Of a DNA stretch of 64,000 nucleotides, positions 41,391-51,010 are shown piece after piece. The position numbers and the translations under genes are program-made. Each line of letters begins with the position of its first letter. The stretch's first letter is position 1. Under the pieces are notes generated by a model, which had not been told where the DNA came from, did not search any database, and saw only the letters and a list, made by a program, of their open reading frames with translations. The stretch is taken from assembly GCF_009834185.1 (NCBI RefSeq), contig NZ_CP047173.1, forward strand, positions 3,162,001 to 3,226,000. Reading direction: 5' to 3'. The DNA is from Rathayibacter sp. VKM Ac-2760 (GTDB taxonomy: Bacteria > Actinomycetota > Actinomycetes > Actinomycetales > Microbacteriaceae).

Positions 41391-42524
41391 TCATCCCGCC
41401 GGGCGCTCCGGCGCCAGCGGTGGACTGGACCCCGCCGCGGGCAGCCCCGCGTAGCGCAGCCCTCGCAGCTTGCGGGTGATCGGCTTCTCGACGACGCGAT
41501 GGATGACGGCTCCGGAGACGATCGACACCGTCACGGAGCCGACGACGGAGAGCGCACCCGACCGGAGGCCGATGACGGCGAGCGCCGCCGGGACGGCGGG
41601 CCCGATCAGAGGGTGGAAGAGGTAGAGGCTGTACGAGGCGTCGCCGAGGTAGCGGAGGGGACGCAGCAGGAATCCGTCGGTCACGGCCTGCTCCCGGAAC
41701 CGCTCGACCAGTGGTTCGGCGAGGAGCACGACCACGAAGACGCCCGCGACCATCCCCTTCCTCGCGAGGCCGTCGTGCTCCCAGGAGACGCCGTCCGGCG
41801 TGAAGGCGCCCGCGACGATCAGGCCGACCGCGACACCGAGCGCGACGAGCAGCCGGCGTCGCGCGTCCGGCCGGAGGACGATCCTGCCGAGGACCATGCC
41901 GATGACGAAGTACAGGACGATGCCGTCGAAGTAGAACGCCCACGTGGGCCAGCCTTCGTCGCCGCGGACGAGCTGACCCGACGCGACGAGGATCATCACG
42001 GTCGAGGCGAAGACGAGGACGTCGCGTCGCAGGAGCAGTCCGAGGGCGAAGACGACGTAGAAGAACATCTCGAAGGTCAGGGTCCACCCGACGCCGAGGA
42101 GTGGAGCGACATCGCCGTCCGGATTGCGGGTCGGCAGCAAGAGGTACGAGGCGACACCGGACCACGGCGTGAAGCCGGCCTGCAGGACCGCGCCCGGGAC
42201 GACGAGGATCGCCGCGATCTTGAGCGTGGTGGCGATCCAGTACATCGGGACGATGCGGACCAGACGCCGGACGGCGAAGAACCTCCACCCGCCGGGCACG
42301 TCGAACGGTGCGGCGGTGATCGTCATCACGAAGCCGGAGATGATGAAGAACAGGGTGACACCCAGGAAGCCGCCGCCCGCGACCACGATCGAGTCGTCGA
42401 GGAGCTCCTTCGCGTAGAACCTGCTGTGCGTCACGACGACGAGGAGGGCTGCGACGAAGCGCAGGACCTGCACACCCTCGAAGATCGGTGGCCCGACGAC
42501 GGGCCGCGGAACGGTCGGCTTCAT
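41391..42524 (-). CDS. acyltransferase 3 family membrane protein
   Basis: A 377-residue polytopic protein with about ten membrane helices, of the OafA/YrhL acyltransferase-3 family. VLRFVAALLVVVTHSRFYAK provides the conserved Arg and His near the N-terminus, and FFIISGFVMT and RLVRIVPMYWIA are family motifs. It would transfer acetyl or another acyl group to a cell-surface glycan or small molecule. There is no C-terminal SGNH domain. The start ATG gives a canonical N-terminus. Confidence 0.88.
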   Translation of the reverse strand: MKPTVPRPVVGPPIFEGVQVLRFVAALLVVVTHSRFYAKELLDDSIVVAGGGFLGVTLFFIISGFVMTITAAPFDVPGGWRFFAVRRLVRIVPMYWIATTLKIAAILVVPGAVLQAGFTPWSGVASYLLLPTRNPDGDVAPLLGVGWTLTFEMFFYVVFALGLLLRRDVLVFASTVMILVASGQLVRGDEGWPTWAFYFDGIVLYFVIGMVLGRIVLRPDARRRLLVALGVAVGLIVAGAFTPDGVSWEHDGLARKGMVAGVFVVVLLAEPLVERFREQAVTDGFLLRPLRYLGDASYSLYLFHPLIGPAVPAALAVIGLRSGALSVVGSVTVSIVSGAVIHRVVEKPITRKLRGLRYAGLPAAGSSPPLAPERPAG

Positions 42525-42637
42525 ATCAGTGAGGTCCCCTCAGTGAGATCGGGGGAGCTTACCTGCGCACCGCGGTGAGTGACCGGGGTGGCGCCGAAGC
42601 ACCGGTCGAGCGTTCGCCTCCCACCGTCGGCCCGCAC

Positions 42638-42671
42638 GACGAAGGGCCCCGGTCTCCCGAGGCCCTTCGTC
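42638..42671 (-). terminator. terminator of the DsbA-like gene
   Basis: GACGAAGGGCC (42638-42648) pairs perfectly with GGCCCTTCGTC (42661-42671), with a 12-base loop, about 30 bases beyond the stop of the upstream minus-strand gene. Confidence 0.7.
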
Positions 42672-42702
42672 CGATCCGCTCCCCGCAACCCGGGGCTGAT
42701 GT

Positions 42703-43602
42703 CTAGCCCGCGGCGGGCGTCGGCGTGGCCGAGGAGTAGGTGTCGGCCGCGGCGGACAGCACGAACGAGCTGAAGGCGTCGGCGTCCGTCAGCGAACCGG
42801 TGTAGGCCTCGCCGTTCACGAGCACAGTCGGCGTGCCCGAGACGGACGCGACCTCGGTGCCGGGCAGCGGGCCCGACGTCGCGCGCTCGGTCGCCGCGCG
42901 CACCCAGCTGACGAACGACTGGTCGTCGATGCAGGTGTTCACCGCGGCGGTGTCCTCGACCCCGGCGTCGGCGGCGGCCTGCTTGAGCTGGTCGTCCGAG
43001 AGGCCGTCGGTCCCCTCCGCCGGCTGCTCGGCGAAGAGCGCAGCGTTGAAGTCGAAGAAGGAGTCGGGCGAGGTGTCGGCGACGCAGGCGGCGGCGTTCG
43101 CTGCGCGCTCGGAGTACTTGGTGCCGTTGGACCGGGTGGTGAGGATCGCGATCGGGTGGATCTCGACCGTGGCGGCTCCGCTCGTCACCCACTCCTTGAT
43201 CTGCTCGCCGTTGGTCTGCTCGAACTGGCCGCAGTAGGGGCAGAGGTAGTCGAGGTAGACGCGGATGTCGACGGTCCCGCCGGAGGTGTCCAGCACGCTC
43301 GGGGTGGGCGTGCCGTCGGCCGGGATCGCGGGGGTGGTCGAGGCGACGAGGCCCTCGGTCACGAGCACGCCGTCGCTCGCCATGTTGGCGGGGCCGGGGC
43401 CGGCGGGGCGGATGCTCGAGGTGACGGCGAAGACGACGACCGCGACGATCGCCACCACGACGAGGGCGAGGCCGCCCTGCAGGGCGAAGCGGCTGACACG
43501 GTCGCGGCGCTTCTGCTGCTCGCGGAGCCGGCGGGCCTTCTCGCGGGCGGCCTCTCGACGCTGGTTCTTCGAGAGACGGTCGTTGGCTCCGCCGATGGTC
43601 AT
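42703..43602 (-). CDS. membrane-anchored DsbA-like thioredoxin-fold protein
   Basis: A 299-residue protein. A basic N-terminus with a charged helix (residues about 8-40) precedes one membrane helix (LVVVAIVAVVVFAVTS) and an extracellular thioredoxin fold of the DsbA type. The active site is CPYC in YLDYLCPYCGQFEQ, and the cis-Pro segment is VSGTPTVLVNGEAY. It probably forms or isomerises disulfides in exported proteins. The ATG at 43602 was chosen because an upstream frame start would add about 30 non-family residues. Confidence 0.88.
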   Translation of the reverse strand: MTIGGANDRLSKNQRREAAREKARRLREQQKRRDRVSRFALQGGLALVVVAIVAVVVFAVTSSIRPAGPGPANMASDGVLVTEGLVASTTPAIPADGTPTPSVLDTSGGTVDIRVYLDYLCPYCGQFEQTNGEQIKEWVTSGAATVEIHPIAILTTRSNGTKYSERAANAAACVADTSPDSFFDFNAALFAEQPAEGTDGLSDDQLKQAAADAGVEDTAAVNTCIDDQSFVSWVRAATERATSGPLPGTEVASVSGTPTVLVNGEAYTGSLTDADAFSSFVLSAAADTYSSATPTPAAG

Positions 43603-43863
43603 GACAAGAACGCTCCGAATGAGAGAAAGGGGGAAGAAGTGCCGCCGGGCTGCGACTCGCCGGAATCCTACGCGCGAGCCCTGGGAAACCTCCAAACGAC
43701 GGATACCGCCGGGTCCCGGCGACCGTCGCCCGGCACCAGTCCCCCGTCGGGGCGCCGCGTGGCATACTGTGACGGTTGGTCGGAGTCGCCCACGCGACGA
43801 CGACCGTCACTTCCATTCACTCGGATCGTCCGGCACGTACCTGCCGGTGAAGGAGCAAGAACA

Positions 43864-44940
43864 ATGGCGTCCGTAACCTATGACCACGCGTCCCGCGTCT
43901 ACCCCGGGGCCACGCGTGCCTCGGTCGACAAGCTGAACCTCGAAGTCGGAGACGGCGAGTTCCTCGTCCTCGTCGGCCCCTCGGGCTGCGGCAAGTCCAC
44001 CTCCCTGCGCATGCTCGCCGGCCTCGAAGAGGTCAACGAGGGTCGCATCCTGATCGGCGATCGCAACGTCACGGACGTTCCGCCGAAGGACCGCGACATC
44101 GCGATGGTGTTCCAGAACTACGCGCTCTACCCGCACATGTCGGTCGCGGAGAACATGGGCTTCGCGCTCAAGATCGCCGGCATCAACAAGGACGAGCGCG
44201 CCGCGCGGGTCCTCGAGGCCGCGAAGATGCTCGACCTCGAGCCCTACCTCAACCGCAAGCCGAAGGCCCTCTCGGGTGGCCAGCGTCAGCGCGTCGCGAT
44301 GGGTCGCGCCATCGTCCGCAAGCCGCAGGTGTTCCTCATGGACGAGCCGCTGTCGAACCTCGACGCCAAGCTCCGCGTCCAGACCCGCACGCAGATCGGC
44401 ACGCTCCAGCGCCGCCTGGGCATCACCACCGTCTACGTCACCCACGACCAGACCGAGGCCCTCACCATGGGCGACCGCATCGCGGTCCTCAAGGACGGGC
44501 TGCTCCAGCAGGTCGGCACGCCCCGCGACCTCTACGAGAACCCGAACAACGTCTTCGTGGCCGGCTTCATCGGCTCGCCCGCGATGAACCTGTTCCACGC
44601 GGACGTCACCGACGGCGGCGTGAAGTTCGGCGACACGGTCCTGCCGATCGCCCGCGAGGCGCTCGCGAAGACCACCCAGAAGGTCGTCACGCTCGGCGTG
44701 CGCCCCGAGGACGTCACCGTCTCGACCCAGCCCGGCGGCCTGCCGATCGAGGTCGACCTGATCGAGGAGCTCGGCTCGGACGGCTACCTCTACGGCCACA
44801 CCGAGGTCGAGGGTCGCCGCACCGACATCGTCGCGCGCGTCGACGGCCGCGTGCACCCGACCGCGGGCGACCGCGTCTACGTGACCGCGAACCACCGCGT
44901 GCACATCTTCGACGGCGAGTCGGGACTGCGCCTCTCCTAG
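43864..44940 (+). CDS. msiK: multi-sugar ABC transporter ATPase (MsiK/UgpC-like)
   Basis: A 358-residue CUT1-family ATPase. Walker A is GPSGCGKST, the Q-loop lies in MVFQNYALYPHMSV, the signature is LSGGQRQR and Walker B is VFLMDEPLSNLD. The C-terminal 110 residues are the TOBE/regulatory domain. It stands alone, with no permease or binding-protein gene beside it, as MsiK does in streptomycetes, where one ATPase energises several sugar importers. The ATPase-less importer at 4727-7867 is a likely client. AAGGAG lies before the ATG. Confidence 0.92.
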   Translation: MASVTYDHASRVYPGATRASVDKLNLEVGDGEFLVLVGPSGCGKSTSLRMLAGLEEVNEGRILIGDRNVTDVPPKDRDIAMVFQNYALYPHMSVAENMGFALKIAGINKDERAARVLEAAKMLDLEPYLNRKPKALSGGQRQRVAMGRAIVRKPQVFLMDEPLSNLDAKLRVQTRTQIGTLQRRLGITTVYVTHDQTEALTMGDRIAVLKDGLLQQVGTPRDLYENPNNVFVAGFIGSPAMNLFHADVTDGGVKFGDTVLPIAREALAKTTQKVVTLGVRPEDVTVSTQPGGLPIEVDLIEELGSDGYLYGHTEVEGRRTDIVARVDGRVHPTAGDRVYVTANHRVHIFDGESGLRLS

Positions 44941-44957
44941 GCTCCGCCCCCGCGCAC

Positions 44958-44993
44958 ACGCTGCCGTCGTCTCCTCCGAGGCGGCGGCAGCGT
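44958..44993 (+). terminator. terminator of the msiK-like gene
   Basis: ACGCTGCCG (44958-44966) pairs perfectly with CGGCAGCGT (44985-44993) 17 bases after the stop codon. Confidence 0.65.
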
Positions 44994-45040
44994 TCGTCCG
45001 GGCCCCTCCACCGTCCGCCTCCCCACACGAACGGCGCGCC

Positions 45041-46357
45041 ATGTCCGGCTCCCTGAACATCACCTCGGCCACGGTCGACCCCGCCCTGCTCGATCTGCCG
45101 TGGAACCTGCGGCTGAACGACTGGCCCGACGAGTACATCGCCGCGCTGCCCAAGGGCATCTCGCGGCACACCGTCCGCTTCGCGCACCTCTCCGGCCACG
45201 TCGTCGCCGTGAAGGAGACGACCGCGGAGATGTCGCGCCGCGAGTACGAGATGCTGAAGACGCTGCAGCGCCTCGACGTCCCGTGCGTCGTGCCGGGTGC
45301 CGTGATCACCAACCGCAGCGACGACGAGGGCGACGAGCTGCCGGCGGTGCTGGTCACCCGACACCTCAAGTTCTCCCTGCCCTATCGCGCGCTGTTCTCG
45401 CAGACCCTGCGGCCGGACACGGCGACCCGCCTCGTCGACGCGCTGGCGCTGCTGCTCGTGCGGCTGCACGTGATCGGCTTCTTCTGGGGCGACGTGTCGC
45501 TCTCGAACACGCTGTTCCGCCGCGACGCGGGCGCCTTCGCCGCCTACCTCGTCGACGCCGAGACAGGCCAGCTCTACTCCGGCGGACTCTCGAACGGGCA
45601 GCGCGAGAACGACCTCGAGATCGCTCGGGTGAACATCGCCGGCGAGCTGCTCGACCTCGAGGCGGGCGGGCGCGTCGACGACGACCTCGACCCGATCACG
45701 GTGTCGGACGGCATCGTCGCCGCCTATCGCAGCCTCTGGAAGGAGCTGACCGGGGCGGAGTCGTTCTCGACCTCCGAGCGCTGGCGCATCAACGACCGCG
45801 TCAACCGGCTCAACGAGCTCGGCTTCGACATCGAGGAGCTCGCGATCAAGACCGACGAGGCGGGCTCGACGGTGCGGATCCAGCCGAAGGTCGTCGACGC
45901 GGGACACCACCAGCGCCGACTGCTGCGCCTGACGGGGCTCGACGCGCAGGAGAACCAGGCGCGACGACTGCTCAACGACCTCGACTCCTACACGGCCACC
46001 TACGGCAAGCAGGGGCTCGACGAGGAGATGGTCGCGCACGAGTGGCTCGCGCAGGTCTTCGAGCCGGTGATCCGCTCGATCCCGCGCGACCTAAAGGGGC
46101 GGCTCGAGCCGGCGGAGATGTTCCACCAGCTGCTCGAGCACCGCTGGTTCATGTCGCAGCAGCAGGCGCGCGACGTGCCGCTGGCCGAGGCGGTCACGGC
46201 GTACGTCAACGACATCCTGCGCCACCGCCGCGACGAGGCGACGATCATCGCACCGCCGACCGAGGCGATCACGCTGCCGAACCTGGTCATCGACAGCGCG
46301 GGCGACGCCGAGCTGACCGAGGAGGACGCGGACGTGGACTGGATGAAGAACGTCTGA
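45041..46357 (+). CDS. DUF4032 kinase-like protein
   Basis: A 438-residue soluble protein. The N-terminal 230 residues resemble a lipopolysaccharide-kinase/protein-kinase fold: VVAVKETTAEMSRREYEMLK has the Lys and Glu, and FFWGDVSLSNTLFRRD a catalytic-loop-like Asp and Asn. The DUF4032 region follows (about 240-400; SERWRINDRVNRLNELGFDI). The substrate and activity are not known. It follows the MsiK-type gene by 100 bases behind a terminator, so it likely has its own promoter. Confidence 0.85.
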   Translation: MSGSLNITSATVDPALLDLPWNLRLNDWPDEYIAALPKGISRHTVRFAHLSGHVVAVKETTAEMSRREYEMLKTLQRLDVPCVVPGAVITNRSDDEGDELPAVLVTRHLKFSLPYRALFSQTLRPDTATRLVDALALLLVRLHVIGFFWGDVSLSNTLFRRDAGAFAAYLVDAETGQLYSGGLSNGQRENDLEIARVNIAGELLDLEAGGRVDDDLDPITVSDGIVAAYRSLWKELTGAESFSTSERWRINDRVNRLNELGFDIEELAIKTDEAGSTVRIQPKVVDAGHHQRRLLRLTGLDAQENQARRLLNDLDSYTATYGKQGLDEEMVAHEWLAQVFEPVIRSIPRDLKGRLEPAEMFHQLLEHRWFMSQQQARDVPLAEAVTAYVNDILRHRRDEATIIAPPTEAITLPNLVIDSAGDAELTEEDADVDWMKNV

Positions 46358-46367
46358 CCCCGGCACG

Positions 46368-46410
46368 CCGAAGGGCTCGTGCGGATCCCCGGACCCGTCA
46401 CGAGCCCTTC
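46368..46410. terminator. terminator after DUF4032 gene
   Basis: CGAAGGGCTCGTG (46368-46380) pairs perfectly with CACGAGCCCTTCG (46398-46410) across a 17-base loop, between convergent genes. Confidence 0.75.
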
Positions 46411-46438
46411 GTCGTCTGCGGCGTCTGCTGACGCTGGA

Positions 46439-46475
46439 TCTCGATACGCCCGCTGCGCGGCCTACTCGATCAGCA
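46439..46475 (+). repeat. dispersed hairpin repeat (TCTCGATACGC family)
   Basis: A 37-base copy: TCTCGATACGC, a short GC stem, then CTACTCGATCAGCA. It shares both ends with the copies at 51.0-51.4 and 54.5-54.7 kb. Confidence 0.65.
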
Positions 46476-46500
46476 GGACTCCCGCCCCGCGCAGCTCGTG

Positions 46501-47520
46501 CTACTCGGAGGCGGCGCGGAGTTTGGAGATCTCGTAGAGCGCGACCGATGCCGCGATCCCCGCGTTGAGCGACTCGGTGGCGGCGCTGATCGGGATGGAG
46601 ACGACGGCGTCGCACTGCTCGGTGACGAGGCGCGAGAGGCCCTTGCCCTCGCTGCCGACGACGACGAGCAGCGGGCGGTCGGCGAGCTCGAGGCCCGGGA
46701 GCATCGTGTCGCCGTCGCCGTCGAGCCCGATGACGAAGACGCCGTCGCGCTTGTAGTCCTTGATCATCGCGGTGAGGTTCGAGGCCATCGCGACGGGCAC
46801 GCGCGCGGCGGCGCCGGCCGAGGTCTTCCACGCGGCGGAGTTCAATCCGACCGAGCGGCGCTGCGGCACGATGACGCCCTGCCCGCCGAAGGCGGCGACG
46901 GAGCGGATGATGGCGCCGAGATTGCGGGGGTCGGTGATGCCGTCCAGCGCGACGAAGAGCGGGACGACTCCGCGCGAGACGCTGCGCTGGAGCAGGTCGC
47001 TCGGGTGCGCGTACTCGTAGGGCGGCACCTTGAGCACGAGGCCCTGGTGCACCGAGTCGGGGCCGGCAAGGCGGTCGAGCTCGGGGCGCATGACCTCGAG
47101 GACGGGGATGCCGCGGGCGGTGGCGAGCTTGAGCGCCTCCTTGACCCGGTCGTCCATCTCGATGCGCGTCGCGAGGTAGAGCGTCGTCGCGGGGATCTTG
47201 GCGCGGAGCACCTCGAGGACCGAGTTGCGCCCGGTGACCATCTCGGACTCGTCGCCGCTCTTGGGCTTGCGCGACGGAGCCGGACGGCCCTGGCCGCGAG
47301 CCGCGCCGGTCAGCGCCGCTCCCGGACGGCCCTTGCCGCCGGCGGCGACGAAGCGCTCACGCGCCGCCTTCGCCTTGCCTGCGGGGTGGTACGGCCGGTC
47401 CTCGGCCTTGGGCGTGGGCTTCTTGCCCTCGAGCGCCTGACGGCCCTGACCGCCGGAACCGACGGCCTTGCCCCTGCTCTTCTTTCGGACCGCTCCTGGG
47501 CGGCCGGCTTTATTCGCCAT
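46501..47520 (-). CDS. rlmB: 23S rRNA (guanosine-2'-O-)-methyltransferase RlmB
   Basis: A 339-residue SpoU-family enzyme that methylates a 23S rRNA guanosine ribose. A basic, disordered N-terminus of about 90 residues is typical of actinobacterial RlmB. A substrate-binding domain follows (GRNSVLEVLRAKIPATTLYL). The SPOUT domain has motifs DPRNLGAIIRSV, VVVGSEGKGLS and IPISAATESLNAGIAASVAL. The ATG at 47520 lies inside the end of cysS, overlapping by 11 bases, so translation is probably coupled. Confidence 0.92.
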   Translation of the reverse strand: MANKAGRPGAVRKKSRGKAVGSGGQGRQALEGKKPTPKAEDRPYHPAGKAKAARERFVAAGGKGRPGAALTGAARGQGRPAPSRKPKSGDESEMVTGRNSVLEVLRAKIPATTLYLATRIEMDDRVKEALKLATARGIPVLEVMRPELDRLAGPDSVHQGLVLKVPPYEYAHPSDLLQRSVSRGVVPLFVALDGITDPRNLGAIIRSVAAFGGQGVIVPQRRSVGLNSAAWKTSAGAAARVPVAMASNLTAMIKDYKRDGVFVIGLDGDGDTMLPGLELADRPLLVVVGSEGKGLSRLVTEQCDAVVSIPISAATESLNAGIAASVALYEISKLRAASE

Positions 47521-48958
47521 CGAGACTCCAATGCGCACCCGTCTGGGTGTCTTCGATCGTGATTCCCGCAGCAGCGAGATCGGTTCGGATGCGGTCGGCG
47601 GCCGCCCAGTCGCGCTGCTCGCGCGCGGTCTGGCGCTCGGCGACCAGGCGGTCGACGAGCACGGTGAGGGCCCGGTAGGTGGGCTCGTCGTCGGAGCGCG
47701 CCCACTCGGGGGCCTCCGGGTCGATGCCGAGGACCGACGCCATGGCGAGGACCTGGGTGCGCAGCGCGGACACCGTGCCGAGGTCCTCCGCGTCGAGCGC
47801 GGCGTTGCCGGCCCGGACGGTCTCGTGCAGGACGCCGATGGCCTGCGGGACTGAGAGGTCGTCGTCCATCGCCTCGGCGAACTCGTCCGGGACGACCGGC
47901 TCGCCGACGGCGGCGAAGCGGGTGCCCTCGAGGCGGCGGCGGGAGCGGTCGAGGAAGCCCTCGATCCGCTCGAGCGCCGCCTCGGCCTCCTCGAGCGCGC
48001 CGTCGTGGAACTCGAGCGTCGAGCGGTAGTGGGCCGAGCCGAGGTAGTAGCGGACGACCAGCGGGCGGGCCGAGTCGAGGAGCTCGGAGGCGAAGACGGA
48101 GTTGCCGAGCGACTTGCTCATCTTCTGGCCGGTCACCGACACGAGGCCGTTGTGCAGCCAGTAGCTCGCGAAGGCGTGGCCCGCGGCGCTCGACTGGGCG
48201 AGCTCGTTCTCGTGGTGGGGGAAGCGCAGATCGAGCCCGCCGCCGTGGATGTCGAACTGCGTGCCGAGGTACTTCGTCGACATCGCGGAGCACTCGATGT
48301 GCCAGCCGGGCCGGCCCCTCCCCCAGGGCGAGGCCCAGGAGGCGGACTCGGGCTCGTCGGGCTTCATGCCCTTCCACAGGGCGAAGTCGTGCGGGTCGCG
48401 CTTGCCGCGCGGGTCGGCGTCGGTCGCCGCCTCCATGCTCTCCAGGCGCTGGTGCGTGAGCGCGCCGTAGTCGGGCCAGGAGCGGGTGTCGAAGTAGACG
48501 TCGCCGGAGTCGTCCGGAGCGGGGTAGGCGTGGCCGAGCTCGATCAGGCGCTGCACGAGCGCGACCATCTCGGCGATGCTCGCCGTGGCGCGCGGCTCGT
48601 AGGTGGGCGGCAGGATGCCGAGCGCGGAGTAGGCGGCCGTGAACTCGAGCTCGACGCGGTAGGCGAGCGCCCACCACTGCTCCGAGGGCTCGCCCTCGCC
48701 GGCGGCACGGCGCGCCTGCTCGGCGATCGCGAGGATCTTGTCGTCGATGTCGGTCACGTTGCGGACGAGGGTGACCCGGTAGCCGCGGTGGGCGAGCCAG
48801 CGGCGGAGCTGGTCGTAGACCAGGGCGGAGCGCAGGTGCCCGATGTGCGGCGACGACTGGACGGTGGGTCCGCAGACGTACATCCCGACCTCGTTCTCAC
48901 GGAGGGGGACGAAATCGACGAGGGCCTGGGCCTTCGAGTCGTGGAGTCGCAGAGTCAC
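47510..48958 (-). CDS. cysS: cysteinyl-tRNA synthetase
   Basis: A 482-residue class I synthetase that charges tRNA-Cys. The HIGH motif is SPHIGHLRSAL near residue 35 and KMSKS is intact in GQKMSKSLGNSV. The zinc ligands include the Cys in MYVCGPTVQ, WHIECSAM and HHENELAQS. The length fits bacterial CysRS. A GTG start with TAAACT six bases upstream and no Shine-Dalgarno indicates a leaderless message. rlmB follows with an 11-base overlap. Confidence 0.95.
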   Translation of the reverse strand: MTLRLHDSKAQALVDFVPLRENEVGMYVCGPTVQSSPHIGHLRSALVYDQLRRWLAHRGYRVTLVRNVTDIDDKILAIAEQARRAAGEGEPSEQWWALAYRVELEFTAAYSALGILPPTYEPRATASIAEMVALVQRLIELGHAYPAPDDSGDVYFDTRSWPDYGALTHQRLESMEAATDADPRGKRDPHDFALWKGMKPDEPESASWASPWGRGRPGWHIECSAMSTKYLGTQFDIHGGGLDLRFPHHENELAQSSAAGHAFASYWLHNGLVSVTGQKMSKSLGNSVFASELLDSARPLVVRYYLGSAHYRSTLEFHDGALEEAEAALERIEGFLDRSRRRLEGTRFAAVGEPVVPDEFAEAMDDDLSVPQAIGVLHETVRAGNAALDAEDLGTVSALRTQVLAMASVLGIDPEAPEWARSDDEPTYRALTVLVDRLVAERQTAREQRDWAAADRIRTDLAAAGITIEDTQTGAHWSLDGE

Positions 48959-49028
48959 GCCGCGAGTTTACCGGGCGGGGCGGTCGCGGCCGGGCGGCGG
49001 ATCGGTGCGGTGGATCGGGTGCGGTGGA

Positions 49029-50225
49029 TCAGTGCCGGGATCCGGGACCGGGGAGGACGAGCGCGGTGGCGGTCGCCGCCACTCCCTCGCCGCGGCCGGT
49101 GAAGCCGAGAGCGTCCGAGGTCGTCGCCGCGACGCTGACGGGGGCGCCGAGGAGGGCGGAGAGCAGCCGCTGCGCCTCCTCCCGCCGCGGGGAGAACTTC
49201 GGGCGGTTGCCGATCAGCTGCACCGAGACGTTGCCGATCGTGAAGCCCGCCGCCTCGACCAGCTCGCGGGTGGCGCGGAGGAACACCTCGCCGTGCGCGT
49301 CCTGGAACCGCGGGTCGGCGGTGCCGAAGCGGGAGCCGATGTCGCCGAGGTTCGCCGCGGCGAGCAGCGCGTCGCAGATCGCGTGCGCGACCGGGTCGCC
49401 GTCGCTGTGGCCCGAGAGGCCGCGCTCCCCCGGCCAGTGCAGTCCGGCGAGCCAGAGCGGTGACGCGTCGTCGAAGGCGTGCACATCGGTGCCGATGCCG
49501 ACCCGGGGCACGGCGGCCACGTGCGGCGGGGCGAGCAGCTGCTCGGCCCGGGCGAGGTCCCAGGGGGTGGTGATCTTGAAGGCGAGCGGGTCGCCGGCGA
49601 CGACGACGGAGCCTCCGCCGTGCGCGGCGAGCAGGGCCGCGTCGTCGGTGTACTCGCGGTCGGCGGCGGCGTAGGCCTCGTCGAGCAGGCGGCGCGGGAA
49701 GCCCTGCGGGGTCTGCACCGCGGCGAGCTGGGCGCGGTCGACGGTGTCGAGGATCGCGGCGTCGGCGTCGATCCGCTTGATCGTGTCGGTGACGGGCAGC
49801 CCGGGGATCGCGCCGCCGCCGGTGGCGCGGACGGCGGCGAGGACGCGGTCGAACTGCGCGGCGGGGGTGAGGGCCCGGGCGGCGTCGTGGACGAGGACGG
49901 TCTCGACGCCCGGGAGGAGCGACGCCAGGCCGTGCGCGACCGAGTCCTGCCGGGTGGCGCCGCCGGCGGTGACCAGCACCTCGACGGATCCACCCGCGGC
50001 GCGGCGGCAGAGCGCGACGGTCTCCTCGAGCAGGGCCTCCGGTGCGACGACGACGATCTGGACCGGCTCGGCGAGGGTGAGGACGGTGCGGAGGCTGCGC
50101 TCGAGGATGGTGACGCCGGCGCAGTCGACGTAGGCCTTCGGGAGCTCGCGGCCGAGGCGGGTGCCGCTGCCGGCGGCGACGATGACGACGGCCGCGCTGG
50201 GCGTCGATCCGGTGTCGGTGTGCAA
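49029..50225 (-). CDS. ispDF: bifunctional IspD/IspF isoprenoid enzyme
   Basis: A 398-residue fusion for the non-mevalonate pathway. Residues about 10-225 are IspD, which makes CDP-methylerythritol (VVIVAAGSGTRLGRELPKAY, VLVHDAARAL). Residues about 235-398 are IspF, which forms the cyclic 2,4-diphosphate (RVGIGTDVHAF with metal Asp and His, GHSDGDPVAHAICDALLAAA). The TTG at 50225 is chosen, with AAAGGA upstream, because it gives a normal IspD N-terminus. Fusion of these enzymes is known in several bacteria. Confidence 0.93.
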   Translation of the reverse strand: MHTDTGSTPSAAVVIVAAGSGTRLGRELPKAYVDCAGVTILERSLRTVLTLAEPVQIVVVAPEALLEETVALCRRAAGGSVEVLVTAGGATRQDSVAHGLASLLPGVETVLVHDAARALTPAAQFDRVLAAVRATGGGAIPGLPVTDTIKRIDADAAILDTVDRAQLAAVQTPQGFPRRLLDEAYAAADREYTDDAALLAAHGGGSVVVAGDPLAFKITTPWDLARAEQLLAPPHVAAVPRVGIGTDVHAFDDASPLWLAGLHWPGERGLSGHSDGDPVAHAICDALLAAANLGDIGSRFGTADPRFQDAHGEVFLRATRELVEAAGFTIGNVSVQLIGNRPKFSPRREEAQRLLSALLGAPVSVAATTSDALGFTGRGEGVAATATALVLPGPGSRH

Positions 50226-50385
50226 CGGGAGGTCCTTTCGCCGCCGGTCACAGTAGCAGCGGGCGGAGGGCGGGGGCAGCCCGTCCGGCCGGGGTGGAGG
50301 CGTGGCTACGCTATTCTGTGTGCGGCTCCTGCACCTCGAATCCGCCCTGTCCGGGGTGGGCGGGGCCGATGATCTGGAGGAACCC

Positions 50386-50949
50386 GTGAAGGCGCGTATC
50401 GCTGCATCCGTCGTTCTCGCGGTCGGCGTCGCGTTCGCCACCGCCGGCTGCAACCTCGTCGCCCCGCAGGCGACGCGCAACAGCTACGACCCGAGCGACG
50501 GGGTCGGCGCCACGGTCGGCGATCTCGCCATCCGCAACGCGATGATCATCTCGGAGGACGGCGAGGTCGGCACGCTCGTCGTCTCGCTGGTCAACGACAC
50601 CGACGAGACGCTCAGCGTGGAGGTGCAGTACGAGGCGACGTCCGGCCGCACGAGCGACACGGTGGACGCGGTCCCCGGCCGCACCGAGGTCCGCCCGGAC
50701 AGCACCGAGGCCGTGCACATGGAGGGCCTCGACACGATCCCGGGGAGCCTGTTCCCCGTCTACTTCCAGTACGGCTCGGAGGAGGGCAAGGAGGTCCTCG
50801 TCCCCGTCCTGACGAACGCTCTCGAGGCGTACGCGACGCTGACCCCGGCCCCGTCGGCCTCCCCGACTCTCACCCCCACCCCGGACCCCGCGGAGACGGC
50901 GCTGCCGACGCCCACCGCCGAGCCGGGCGTCGACGCTCCGGCGGAGTAG
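50386..50949 (+). CDS. predicted lipoprotein
   Basis: A 187-residue lipoprotein. The signal peptide ends in a lipobox-like ATAGC near residue 22, and a beta-rich domain follows (GTLVVSLVNDTDETLSVEVQ). The tail is Pro/Thr-rich and probably spans the wall. GGAGG lies six bases before the GTG at 50386, which fixes the start. No enzyme motif is visible. It is divergent from ispDF with a 160-base gap that contains both promoters. Confidence 0.78.
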   Translation: MKARIAASVVLAVGVAFATAGCNLVAPQATRNSYDPSDGVGATVGDLAIRNAMIISEDGEVGTLVVSLVNDTDETLSVEVQYEATSGRTSDTVDAVPGRTEVRPDSTEAVHMEGLDTIPGSLFPVYFQYGSEEGKEVLVPVLTNALEAYATLTPAPSASPTLTPTPDPAETALPTPTAEPGVDAPAE

Positions 50950-51010
50950 CACTCCCCCGTCCAGCAGGGCCGTCCACTCCGGTGGGCGGCCCTGCGTCGT
51001 CTGCGCCGGG